Source: Ancylostoma caninum (taxonomy: Eukaryota; Nematoda; Chromadorea; Rhabditida; Ancylostomatidae). From it: a stretch of 64,000 nucleotides of DNA. Shown here one piece after another: positions 40,032 to 50,981 of this stretch (its first letter is position 1; each line of letters begins with the position of its first letter). The position numbers and the translations under genes are program-made. The stretch spans positions 1,240,001-1,304,000 of the forward strand of contig JBAJFG010000019.1 of NCBI GenBank assembly GCA_037903475.1, written 5' to 3'. The notes under the pieces were generated by a model, which saw only the letters and a program-made list of their open reading frames with translations, had not been told where the DNA came from and did not search any database.

Positions 40032-41390
40032 TGTACACTATGAAAGCTTTGAAGAACTCAGTCGTTGGCGTCTTGGGGAGAACATCCCCACGCAAGACGA
40101 AGATCAAGAAGGCGATTTTGTGGTGGATTGATGAGGTGCAAAGCAAAATCGCGTAAAAAAGTCAATGTGCAAACGCAGGATGCGAACGCGGAGGACCGAG
40201 ATGCTTACCTGGCCTCGAAGCGGGAAGCGAAGAAATATGTTGCTAGCGCCATGTCCAGACACTACAAAAATTGTACGATACACTGAACACCTCAGTGGGA
40301 AAGAAATTGCTGTATCGACTAGCGAAGGATCGTTATCTTTCCACAACTATGATTACGGGGCAAATAGGCACGATAAATTCAGCTAATGGAAACATCTTAC
40401 GCAACCCAAACGATGTCTTGAAAAGATGGAAACAATATTTCGATCAGATGTTTAACAAGGAGTTTCCACATCCATCAGCTCCGATTGTTTAAAGCATTTA
40501 AGGCCCTGTTCTACCTATAGCTCCTACCGAAGTAAGCGAGGCAATCAAGAAGATGAAACGAAACAAGGCAACAGGACCCGATGAAATCCCCGCAGACGTA
40601 TAGAAACTGATGGGCGAGGGCGAGGCTGCGTTCCTTTTCAAAATCTTCAAGAAGATTTTAGCAGAAGACCAAATGTCGGAACTTTGGCAGATGAGTGCGG
40701 CAGTGCATGTCTTGAAAGAAATAGGAGACAGCGCAGACTGCTCTTAATGCACACCGATACGCCTTCTCTGAAATACAATGAAAATGTTCGAGCGCATCCT
40801 GAGCTCATGGCTAAGAGCAATTGTATCCGCAACGCCAATTCTCTGCGGATTCGTGAAGGGCTGCGGTGCCATCGACGCCGTTCATGCGGCCCGACTACTT
40901 GTTGAAAGACAACGAGATAAAAACCGTTGTGTCCACCTCGCATTTCTCGACCTCAAAAGAAGCATCCGACTTCGTTCATGTGAAGATGCATCGACCCGCT
41001 AGAACATGGAACAGCCGAGGAATACGCAGGTTGGATTAAGATGCTGTATTCGAGGCCAGCTAGCGTGGTGAGATGCTCGGTAGGGACTAGAAATCCTTCT
41101 CCTTCCAGATTGGAGGACATCAAGGGTAGGCATTCTACCCGTTTCTGTTCATACTCTGCATGGACGACATCATCAGGGATATCCAGAAGCCACATCCATG
41201 GTGTTTGCTATATGCCGACGATGTGATGCACCCGCGGAGAGCTATGAAAAGAACAGTATGGACTGAGGCTGAAGGCTGAACGTCACAAAAACCGGATATA
41301 TGGAGTGCAGAACAAAGATAGAAGATGGAAACATCTGTGTCGACTCTCTAGGCTATTCCAAGCGCTTCAGACCCCTTCTACCACTTTTTA
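40032..41390 (+). mobile_element. RTE-type retrotransposon fragment (linker and reverse transcriptase)
   Basis: Plus-strand frames give the linker (AYLASKREAKKYVASAMSRH), RWKQYFDQMFNKEFPHPSAP, then KKMKRNKATGPDEIPADV, MKMFERILSSWLRAIV, GFVKGCGAIDAVHAAR and AFLDLKRS of the RT palm, and weaker C-terminal matches to about 41370 (TKTGYMECRTKIEDGNI). Stops and frameshifts throughout. The 5' side begins at the Helitron 3' end and the 3' side stops at the start of the large inverted repeat. Confidence 0.85.
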
Positions 41391-41395
41391 GATTG

Positions 41396-43308
41396 CAACT
41401 ATTGATACACAACATGATTCAAAACAATCCCTGAGCCGGTTCCGTACCAGTTTGTATGAATATGTGGATTAAGTTGATAGAATGACACAAATTTGCTGAA
41501 GCAATTTGACGTGGCAATACGGGTATAGTATTAATCTCAGTATTGGTCTTGTTGATGTTGATATGTTCCAATCACCAATGTTACAGCTGCTGAGATTTCC
41601 AAGTGCTCATTGTCCCTCCTTTGAGCGTGCCTTCGCCGCTTCCCTTCTATCTCATGAGCACCGTTGAAACCACGCACGATAAACGATTATCTGTAATCCA
41701 GTAGGAAAGAATACTTGAAAGTAGATGGCTAATGAGTTGGTTGCAAAAGTGTTCGTATGTGAGAGCAAAGCATTTACAGATTTCTAATGCAATCGTTTTC
41801 AGTTTCTTTCTTGATTTAAACTGCAGTGCAGTGAATGTGTGATTTATATCTATTTCTATATAATCCTCAGACTACCGAACAGCGTTATAATGAGATGATC
41901 TGATTTGCAACGCTCACATTCTCCGCGCAGCAGCAATATCACCTGCTCTAAGAAGCAGCAATTCTTGACAAACACAATATGTAATGAAACCCCTCAGCCT
42001 ATTTTTGGGAAGAAATTTGTACAAACTTCCTGAACCAATTTGATGAATCTGAACTATTATGCTGGATTAAACTGATAGATTTGCGCCAACGTGAGCACAG
42101 AATTTCCGGTTTCAAAGGGCAGTGTAGGCTCTCCGATGACTGAACAAAGCGCACGCCCCAGAACCCTAAGCCTCCACACTAAACAGGAGAAGGCAGAAAA
42201 TGCTGCGACGGTGGAAAACTGCTCCAACACGTTCTCCAGGGTCGCACATTCGGTGATTCAGATTGGATGAGAGGGCTAGCTACTTCCTCCTCTTAACAAA
42301 GCACCGTAAGGGCGAAATTGGTGGAAAAAAGAAACAGTCTCCAATGATGAAAGCGAGAGGTATAGACACGAATGTAAGGACCAAAGGCATCGTGTACTCT
42401 CTACAGCGTTCGATCAGCCGGACAACGGTATGGATGTGTTCCATACAACAAAAGCCTTTTCTGAAGCCAGCTTGTTCTGTTGGTTGATATGTGTCAAGTG
42501 TGGCCTCCAGACGATTCAGTATGACCTTCTTTCTTTCTTTCTTCTTTATTGGGCATGTATGCATGAATCAAATGAAACTTTCAAAACAGAAAGCATAAAA
42601 AAAGCAGTCACACAAAATGCATAACACGCTTTCGAAATAGGTTAAGCTTGACAGAAAAAACATTAGAACGTAAAACAATATTGAAGTTAGAGCAGATTCT
42701 ATTAGTGAAAAACTTCGATCTGACTTGAGGTCTGGCTGTATTTGTGGAGATTTTAAACGGAGCTCGTCTTGTTTTGGACTCATTTACATGGAAAAAATCG
42801 GATGGTGGAAGGTTGATAAGCCCCTTGAATAATTTGTACGACACGATCAAGTGTTTTTAGAACAAAGACTTTGTATCGCTCATTGCCACTGGGGATTTCT
42901 GAATAGGACATGCGATGGGACCTCAGCATAAGTTTTCTTGTGAAGCTGTTCTGAGCCCCTTCAAGGGCGCAAATGTCCTTTTTCTCATATGGTGAGAAAA
43001 TAATAGTACCAGTTTCTAGTAACGGTCGGACATACGTTTTGTATGCTCTTAACAAAACGTTTGCGTCTTTGTCCTTCAAACAAGTTGTTATTATGGAGTA
43101 ATCCGTGAGTTCTCTTCGACATTGCTTCAGGCTTCGCTTTTCTGTGGCAGCAGAGAGTAGTTTATTTCTACAGTGTTCTTTGAGAGACTCCTTTACGCCT
43201 ACAAGACACGGCTTGTTGATGGTTATCTTTTCCAGATGTGTGGCTGGTGGGTCTTTCTTGATTTCTCCTCACGACGTAGGAGTTGTTTTGCTTTCGGATT
43301 TAGCGATT
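41396..43308. repeat. Left arm of a 5.4-kb inverted repeat
   Basis: An inverted copy of 44880-46827, nearly identical by eye, from GCAACTATTGATACACAAC at the outer edge to a CTTTCGGATTTAGC inner edge. It carries, on the minus strand, RTE linker, CR1 3' fragment (about 43060-42520), RTE reverse-transcriptase fragment (42564-42390) and non-coding sequence. Small indels distinguish the arms. Confidence 0.92.
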
Positions 43309-43311
43309 TAG

Positions 43312-43495
43312 AGACGTATTGCTGTGTTACGACCGCGAACGGAAAAGAAAGCTTCCATCAGCATCGTGAACTGCTATGCTCCCAATTCTGTTGCCAGCGA
43401 AGAGGACAAAGATAACTTCTACTCTGAGCTTGAGGCAGTAATTAAGGAGGAAAAGTCCTACTACAAGTACATATGCGGGAACTTTTATACGAAAT
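43312..43495 (+). mobile_element. RTE endonuclease fragment
   Basis: Reads KKASISIVNCYAPNSVASEE then DKDNFYSELEAVIKEEKSYY, a typical RTE endonuclease stretch, ending at the mariner copy. It is probably the upstream part of the RTE whose linker continues at 44702. Confidence 0.8.
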
Positions 43496-44670
43496 AGAGC
43501 TTTTCCTCCTCTTTCGAATGCTGCTTGAATATTCTGGTTAGCTCTTTCCTGAGGGTTTTTATGAAGTCGCGAACAAATGATGAGCTGATGCGATTTTCGG
43601 GTGATTGTAGATAATGACTTCAAACCCGATCATTTTTCGTCGGAGGTGAGTGCTATCCTTGCTTTTGTTTTGGCTTGGAATCGCCTTCCCAATGGGCAGT
43701 GAGCTATTCGGTCGCGAATTTTTCTTCCGTCGAATTTGATCCCCAAAACAACCATGGTCGTGACCACATGTTGTTCCATGACGATCAAGCGTTGAGAACA
43801 GTCGTGGAACCTAAACCGGGTCCAACCACTTTTACGTTGAGGGCAGGGATGGGGACTCACTATACTACAGGTTCAAAACATTTGACTTCAATCGACATGG
43901 CAAGAAAAGTGCTGAAGCATACACCCCACGATCTGACAAATGACAAGCGTCTCACTCGCTGTGACTTCCTTTCTAACTTAATTTTTCTCCCCAAATACCA
44001 CCCATTTCTAGAACGAGTAACCTAGAAGGATCTCTGTTCCTGAACTATAAGAAGAAAGGTGAATTTGTATCGGTAGACTCGTCCTCCCTTCTCTGAGTTT
44101 CCCAAAACCAGATCTTCACCTCAGGGAAGTTGTGTCAGGAATCTGGTGATGCTGTAAGAGTATGATCCACTGCAGCCTTCTCCAGCCTAGTCAATCATGG
44201 ACCGCAGAGTTCTGCCATTGTAATTTCATGTTAATTTCCTCGAAACTACTATAGATAGGGTCGGCAGTGGTTAACAAAAGCTGGCTTTCCCCTGCTCCAG
44301 AGTAGCGTGAAGTCTCACATTCCAAAATTCACCTGGCAAAACCTGATGCAGTAAAGCGTCGAGGTTCTCACTCAATGTCCTCATTCCTCAGACCATTACC
44401 CTACTGCATATCTTTTTTCAGAGCTCCAGATGCAATCCCTCGACAGCGGCAGATTGCTGATCTGGAGCATGCTGAAATCGCCTTCCAAAAGTTTGCGAAT
44501 CCTTGTGACCTCAGCTTTAGTTGCAGAAGCGTGCAATCCTAGCTATATCATCGAGGAGGGCCTAGCGAATTGAATGGTTGCTAAACTGATGAAAAAAGTT
44601 GTGTTTGGGCCGAGGTACAACACTTTGAACTGGTGTGTCCATTTCGGCAATTAATTTCGCAAGAACCTAA
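43496..44670 (+). mobile_element. Mariner transposon, 5'-truncated
   Basis: A homologue of 28369-29714 lacking about the first 105 bp. The plus strand holds an open 116-codon frame (43675-44025) with mariner HTH sequence ([38 protein letters not shown]), then a broken catalytic region. The right end TTCGCAAGAACCTAA precedes TA (44671-44672). It sits between two parts of an RTE. Confidence 0.85.
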
Positions 44671-44701
44671 TACTTCTGAATGAGTGCATATTCAAAAGAG
44701 A

Positions 44702-45870
44702 CACACGCCACGGTCCACCGGCACGCTATCCTGAATACAATGAAACTAAGCTGCAGAAGGCCACGGAAACCTGTCACTAAAAAAAAATATAGAATCCCAC
44801 TGAGGATTACGAGGAGCTAGTGAAAGGACTGACATCATGTGCTAAAGCAGCTAAGGAGAGCCACATGTCGAAAGATGTAAGGCTAAATCCGAAAGCAGAA
44901 CAACTCCTACGTCGTCGAGGGGAAATCAAGAAAGACCCACCAGCCACACATCTGGGAAAGATAACCATCAACAAGGGTGTCTCGTAGGCGTAAAGGAGTC
45001 CCTCAGAGAACACTGTAGAAATAAACTACTCTCTGCTGCCATAGAAAAGCGAAGCCTGAAGGAATGTCGAAGAGAACTCACGGATTCCTCCACCATAACA
45101 ACTTGTTTGAAGGACAAGGACGCAAACGTTTTGTTAAGAGCATACAAAACGTATGTCCGACCGTTACTAGAAACTGGTACTATTATTTTCTCACCATATG
45201 AGAAAAAGGACATTTGCGCCCTTGAAGGGGTTCAGAACAGCTTCACAAGAAAACTTATGCTGAGGTCCCATCGCATGTCCCATTCAGAAATCCGCAGTGG
45301 CAATGAGCGATACAAAGTCTTTGTTCTAAAAACACTTGAGTGGAGAAGGCAAAGAAATGACTTGATCGTGTCGTACAAGTTATTCAAGGGGCTTATCAAC
45401 CTTCCATCATCCGATTTTTTCCATGTAAATGAGTCCAAAACAAGACGAGCTCCATTTAAAATCTCCACAAATACAGCCAGACCTCAAGTCAGATCGAAGT
45501 TTTTCACTAATAGAATCTGCTCTAACTTCAATATTGTTTTACGTTCTAATGTTTTTTTCTGTCAAGCTTAACCTATATAGAAAGCGTGTTATGCATTTTG
45601 TGCGACTGCTTTTTTTATGCTTTCTGTTTTGAAAGTTTCATTTGATTCATGCATGTGTTTCACATGCCCAATAAAGAAGAAAGAAAGAAAGAAAGATCAT
45701 ACTGAATCGTCTGGAGGCCACACTTGACACATATCAACCAACAGAACAAGCTGGCTTCAGAAAAGGCTTTTGTTGTATGGAACACATCCATACCGTTGTC
45801 CGGCTGATCGAACGCTGTAGAGAGTACACAAGGCCTTTGGTCCTTACATTCGTGTCTATACCTCTCGCTT
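44702..45870 (+). mobile_element. RTE linker and RT fragments interrupted by a CR1 insertion
   Basis: The linker (EDYEELVKGLTSCAKAAKES, 44800-45090) runs into CLKDKDAN near 45125. There a CR1 3' fragment interrupts it, and RTE reverse transcriptase resumes at 45698 (ILNRLEATLDTYQPTEQAGF, EHIHTVVRLIERCREY). The same arrangement is mirrored at 43308-42390 on the minus strand. Confidence 0.82.
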
Positions 45871-46827
45871 TCATCATTGGAGACTGTTTCTTTTTTCCAC
45901 CAATTTCGCCCTTACGGTGCTTTGTTAAGAGGATGAAGTAGCTAGCCCTCTCATCCAATCTGAATCACCGAATGTGCGACCCTGGAGAACGTGTTGGAGC
46001 AGTTTTCCACCGTCGCAGCATTTTCTGCCTTCTCCTGTTTAGTGTGGAGGCTTAGGGTTCTGGGGCGTGCGCTTTGTTCAGTCATCGGGGAGCCTACACT
46101 GCCCTTTGAAACCGGAAATTCTGTGCTCACGTTGGCGCAAATCTATCAGTTTAATCCAGCATAATAGTTCAGATTCATCAAATTGGTTCAGGAAGTTTGT
46201 ACAAATCTCTTCCCAAAAACAGGCTGAGGGGTTTCATTACATATTGTGTTTGCCAAGAATTGCTGCTTCTTAGAGCAGGTGATATTGCTGCTGTGCGGAG
46301 AATGTGAGCGTTGCAAATCAGATCATCTCATTATAACGCTGTTCGGTTGTCTGAGGATTATATAGAACTAGATATAAATCACACATTCACTGCGCTGCAG
46401 TTTAAATCAAGAAAGAAACTGAAAACGATTGCATTAGAAATCTGTAAATGCTTTGCTCTCACATACGAACACTTTTGCAACCAACTCATTAGCCATCTAC
46501 TTTTAAGTATTCTTTCCTACTGGATTACAGATAATCGTTTATCGTGCGTGGTTCCAACGGTGCTCATGAGATAGAAGGGAAGCGGCGAAGGCACGCTCAA
46601 AGGAGGGACAATGAGCATTTGGAAATCTCAGCAGCTGTTAACATTGGTGATTGGAACATATCAACATCAACAAGACCAATACTGAGATTAATAATATACC
46701 CGTATTGCCACGTCAAATTGCTTAAGCAAATTTGTGTCATTCTATCAACTTAATCCACATATTCATACAAACTGGTACGGAACCGGCTCAGGGATTGTTT
46801 CGAATCATGTTGTGTATCAATAGTTGC
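44880..46827. repeat. Right arm of the 5.4-kb inverted repeat
   Basis: The partner of 41396-43308. Outer edge GTTGTGTATCAATAGTTGC; inner edge GCTAAATCCGAAAGC. Spacer between arms 43309-44879. The arms share the nested CR1-in-RTE insertion, so the duplication is younger than that insertion. Confidence 0.92.
45136..45697 (+). mobile_element. CR1-type retrotransposon 3' fragment
   Basis: Encodes the C-terminal end of CR1 reverse transcriptase (YVRPLLETGTIIFSPYEKKD, EGVQNSFTRKLMLRSHRMSH, LKTLEWRRQRNDLIVSYKLF), a short 3' UTR with CCCAATAAAG, and a 3' tail of GAAA repeats (about 45677-45696), the usual CR1 3' signature. The frame is open for 154 codons to 45571. Mirror copy on the minus strand in the left arm. 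Confidence 0.9.
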
Positions 46828-48330
46828 TGCCTTCAGCATAAAATGGCAGTTACAAGTCTATTTCAGACTATAGTGCTGCTTAATTGTCTGACAAGTGTGC
46901 TAAAATGTACGTACGGTTACTATCACTCCAAACAAGTTCAAAATAAGAAGAGAGAGACCGACAACGATTACTGAATAACCAGATACGTAAATAATTTGCT
47001 CTCACATAAAAACAGCGGCTCCTGCTCAAAACTTATTCGTCAACTACTTCGAAATATTCTTTCCTTCTTGGTTATAAAAGATTCTGGGTCATTCCCTCGA
47101 GCAGAAGTGCTCATCGGAAATGAAGGAAGTGGCGAAAGCGCCGCTCAATGGCAGCTCTAACGAGAATATCGGTAGGAAATGTTTCGTTAAGTACGTGATT
47201 CCAAGGGTGAAAGCAACGTTGCGTCATAAATCACAGTGTAAACTTACACCTACAAATTACTGTGCTCAAAGTAAATCACGAATACCTCATTGGAGAGTGT
47301 ACGACACTAGGTGTAGTGGAACTCGTCTCACCTCTCCTTCCAGCAATCCTTTACATTTAAAAGTCTCTTTTCCATGTTTTTTGCTTCCGTTAGTCCACTT
47401 TAAATTTTCATCCTATTCTCTCACCAGTTTTACCGCCTAGTTGCTCACTAAAATGATTTTTTTCTTGACAAAATTTTTGATTTTACACCAACCCCTGCTT
47501 CCGTCCAAGGGTTATGTCCCCGCTCCCACCCAATGGTTGTGTTCTTCAGTGATCTGCATAATCATTGCTGCGTATTCTCTGAACCATTTAACATTATGCA
47601 CTCCCAAAAATGTGCAACAAACAACAGAAAATCTTTTTCTCTGCAACAAAACAGGTGGCTGTAATAATAAAGCAGCGTCATCCGTTTTTTTCTGTCAGCC
47701 TGCACCTCAGGGCTGGCACAACTCTATCCATCCAAAGTGAAAGTGTGTCATGACTTGAAACGAAGACTCTCTTTTTCTTAGAAGATTCACCGATATAACA
47801 GTGTCCAAACATTTCAGATTTTATCGGATACTCGAGATCAAAATTTTCCGTCGGTGTTACGTTCACGAGAGAGAAGTTGTTGTTAGAGAAATTGACAGCT
47901 CCTATACTCGGAGATTCCGGGACGGCGGACACAGCCCGAACAGGTTTCAACAGCAGTAACACTGCAAGATGAAGCCTCATGTTGTCGTTCCACGAGTTTT
48001 GGGAGCGATGAACTGGTTTGCATGTCTCAAACCTAGGATCGCAGCACAATCTGGGGGCAGGGCTGTGTTCGTACTGTAGACTTGGGTAAGCGGATGCTTA
48101 CCCAAGCTCATCCGAAAATAGTCTCGAACGCGCAAGCGCTTTTCACGTCAACGGTACCACGGCGGACTTCCAGATCCGCACCGCACTTGCACTGTAGGAA
48201 TGCAGCAGATCTTCCTCTTGCATCAATGTCTGCCTTCCATTTCTTGGGGGTATGGCTTGGCAGGTTGTGCTGCGTTTGCCTTATCCAGGTATCTGAGTAG
48301 CTACAAGGCTGGCCATAGCCAACATCGATA
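46828..48330. other. Spacer between the inverted repeat and the ShKT-CAP gene region
   Basis: No repeat family recognised. The only coding candidate is the minus-strand signal-peptide frame at 47678-47980. Confidence 0.35.
47678..47980 (-). CDS. Possible secreted protein exon (hypothetical)
   Basis: From an ATG at 47980 the minus strand encodes 100 residues starting MRLHLAVLLLLKPVRAVSAV, a plausible signal peptide with cleavage near AVSA. It is followed by a polar stretch with NFSNNNFSLVNVTPTENFD (possible N-glycosylation sites) and a KKKR cluster. No domain recognised. It could be the first exon of a minus-strand gene, with a donor before the stop, or chance. No further exons identified. 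Confidence 0.3.
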   Translation of the reverse strand: MRLHLAVLLLLKPVRAVSAVPESPSIGAVNFSNNNFSLVNVTPTENFDLEYPIKSEMFGHCYIGESSKKKRVFVSSHDTLSLWMDRVVPALRCRLTEKNG

Positions 48331-48334
48331 AAAT

Positions 48335-48549
48335 CAGTGCAGGGCATTCACCTCGGAGTAAACATCGCGTTGCAATAAGCGCGCGAGCTGATCCATTCCA
48401 ATAGATCAAGTTCTCAATCGAAAGGCTGCACCCGAAGCACTAAAAACCACTCGCACGTAGCCTGTCGATTGAGAGCTTGATCTATTGGAATGGATCAGCT
48501 CGCGCGTACTGCAACGCGATGTTTACTCCGAGGTGAATGCCCTGCACTG
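48335..48549. mobile_element. Palindromic MITE, 215 bp
   Basis: The arms 48335-48425 and 48464-48549 are near-perfect inverted repeats beginning CAGTGCAGGGCATTCACCTC. The CAGTG terminus resembles hAT or Tc1 ends, but neither a TA nor an 8-bp duplication is preserved. A divergent half copy occurs at 24965-25006. Confidence 0.75.
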
Positions 48550-48557
48550 AAACACAT

Positions 48558-50981
48558 ATTGCCACACCAATTTAGGTCAGCGAATACCTTCAAATTTCAA
48601 TCCTTCAAATTAGTGCAAATCCATCAGTTCGGTCTACTAAATTAGTATACATTCATCATTTTGGTTGTACAGGCCCTATGCATAAAGCGGACTCAAGGGA
48701 GTTCTCGAACACTTTTCTATATTTCAATAACTGCTACCCTCAGCAGTCTAGGTATTTTATTAGCAGCACCACGTCAAGAAAGTGGAAGTAAGCTACAAAT
48801 CTTTTTGTTGGAGGATTATGCTATCGAAGAAGATCATGTTTTCCCTTCTTTCTAGTAAGAAATAAATAAAGGCGACTACGTTAGTGGCGAGCAAGGTGCG
48901 CAATTAACCTGCTCTCACACAAGAGCAGCTTGTTCAAGCATAATATGTGCTCCCCACTGCTCTAATAATCTTTCATGTGAGGGATGATGTTAAAGGATAA
49001 AGTGTGGTCGGCGCTAATCAATCCTGCTTGTGGGAACATCGTAGAGATTTCGAATACGTATGTGCCCTGAACAGTGAATTGCGGGGGCATCCGATCTACA
49101 GGTCAGTGCCTGATCCTTTCAGACTCCTCTGGTACCAATTTACCAACCTTGGAGGGATGGATTGCCTGGTTGGTCTCGGGTGGATTGGAATCATCGATCC
49201 TGCAGGCCAACAGCGGGACTCTTACCACTGCTCTACGCGCACCCATGAGGATGTTATTATTTACAACTATAGCATTGTAGCTACCTAATTTTCAGTTCAT
49301 TTCAATTTCGCAATGTTTCTATATTTCCAGCCTTGTAGGTCCCTCCGATTTCACCGAGCGCAACAAAAGCGTGTGGATTATAGTGTGGACAGTCTAAATC
49401 CGTTGAAAGCGGATCCTTAACATTATCCTGTCACGTGCTAAAAAGTATATAGTAACTGTCATTTCCTTGTTTTATTTTCCTCATTTCATATCAATTTGGT
49501 GCCTTTGCCGATACCTACAGTAGTCCTCTTTAATCTCATGTTTTCTTTTCGAATCTATACCAATGACTCTAATGCATTATCGTTCATGCATGGATGACCA
49601 AGTGTGAATGGTATAAATGGTTAGTCGGTGCACAATACTCTGAGGCCTCTACAGCCAGCTCCAACAATGACTATCACTTCATTTTTCGTGAGTTTTATAG
49701 CTACAGTTCTCAATTTCCGGGGGTTTTTCACGTTTTGAATACAGCAATTAAGGTGCTTGTGGCAGCCAGCAGTTCAGGTGAGTGAAGTCGGTGGAAAAGT
49801 TTTCTCGGTTTCTTAGATCTAAAACTTCACTTGATGTCTTGTGACAACTGGGAATGTCAATTGATCTGTAGTGCAATTCCTTCTTCGTTGTTGTTGGTTC
49901 AAGAGGTGTCCACTGCAGTTATGAGAAAGGAAATACCCGGAAATTCACAAACACCGCATCTTCAGTTCTTCTTTGTTCGCGTAATTCTCCAACAGGGCTT
50001 GAGGCAATTTTGTTCAAAACACCTTTCTTTCGATTGACCTATAGGTCACCACCAACTCCACAGCAAAGCTCTGGCTAAACAGATTCCTTTGAGAAAAACG
50101 CGGATGAGCACTTTTTGGAGCCTTTTTTGCTTCTTCTGAAACCCTTGATTAACAATCTAATCCGTACCATGTTGGAGCCAGTACAGAAAGCATCACTTGT
50201 AGCTGTCATAGCTGTTATCGCATTACTTATGGCTGCTTATAACTGTTAAAAAAGCGGCAAAAATTTGCTTTCAGGACCTGCACTGATTTTTCATAATCAC
50301 AAAATAACAGAATAAGTGGTGGTCTCTACTAACCAGCTAAATAGTACAGCTTGTCAAGGATATGGTTAGATAGAGTTGTGGAGGAAATGACGAGAAAAAA
50401 AACTTTTGCGCCGACATAGTATTTAAAGTTTCAGAGTATGTAAGTGACTACTGAACCTGCTCCATCTCTGTTTATAGCTGAAAAAGATGTCCACTTGGTA
50501 AACATAAAATTTATTGCAGATATAGCACTCTACTACCAAGCAGTTGGTCAATTTTGTCGCGTGGTCCAGTTAGCGTATTTCACTGAGCTCGCAATGAATA
50601 GCTGCGTATGGATATGTAATGACCTGGGCCACTTTCGTGAAGGCAGCACTCTGTACTCGGCTTGATGAACTCTATAACTGATTGAATTACTTGTGACAGA
50701 AATTCAGACACCACTTGAAGGAAAGTGAATAGAAAAACATATCAGTTAAGTAAAAATGTTGGAATTTTGTGTGCCCTTCCTTTAAAGCATTTATTATATG
50801 TAGCTCAGTCAAAGAAGGGAAGACACCATAAACTGAAGAAAATGTTCTTGGAAGAGCAGCGTGTTCCACAGCTGTCACAACTGAACAGTTCTGCGGATGC
50901 GGAACAGGAGCCAGAAAGTTTTAGCGGAGAAGTAGTATAATGTTACAGTGGTTACTACATATCATTTTCGCTGCGGAACAG
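48558..50981. other. Intron/upstream region of the ShKT-CAP gene; nothing else recognised
   Basis: Apart from the tentative exon, short open frames (for example 49004-49288, 50725-50940) have no domain. A 49004-49280 segment looks repeat-like but has no second copy in this window. Confidence 0.35.
48744..48787 (+). CDS. Tentative signal-peptide exon of the ShKT-CAP gene
   Basis: After a CTGCTACCCTCAG acceptor, the frame reads SLGILLAAPRQESG and ends one base into a codon at a GTAAGC donor. Joined to 50982 the split codon becomes Ser and the frame runs directly into AEKRCCDKDPSC. The frame is open further upstream (LFYISITATLS), so the exon may be longer; no in-frame ATG is present, so a separate first exon is needed. 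Confidence 0.35.

Noticed and set aside
48327..48557. 8-bp duplication around the 48335 palindrome
   Set aside because: GATAAAAT and AAACACAT agree at only about half of the positions, so no superfamily is assigned.
50725..50940. 71-codon frame as the exon just before the ShKT exon
   Set aside because: The possible GT donors near 50932-50935 give introns of 50 or 47 bp whose phase does not fit the ShKT reading frame.
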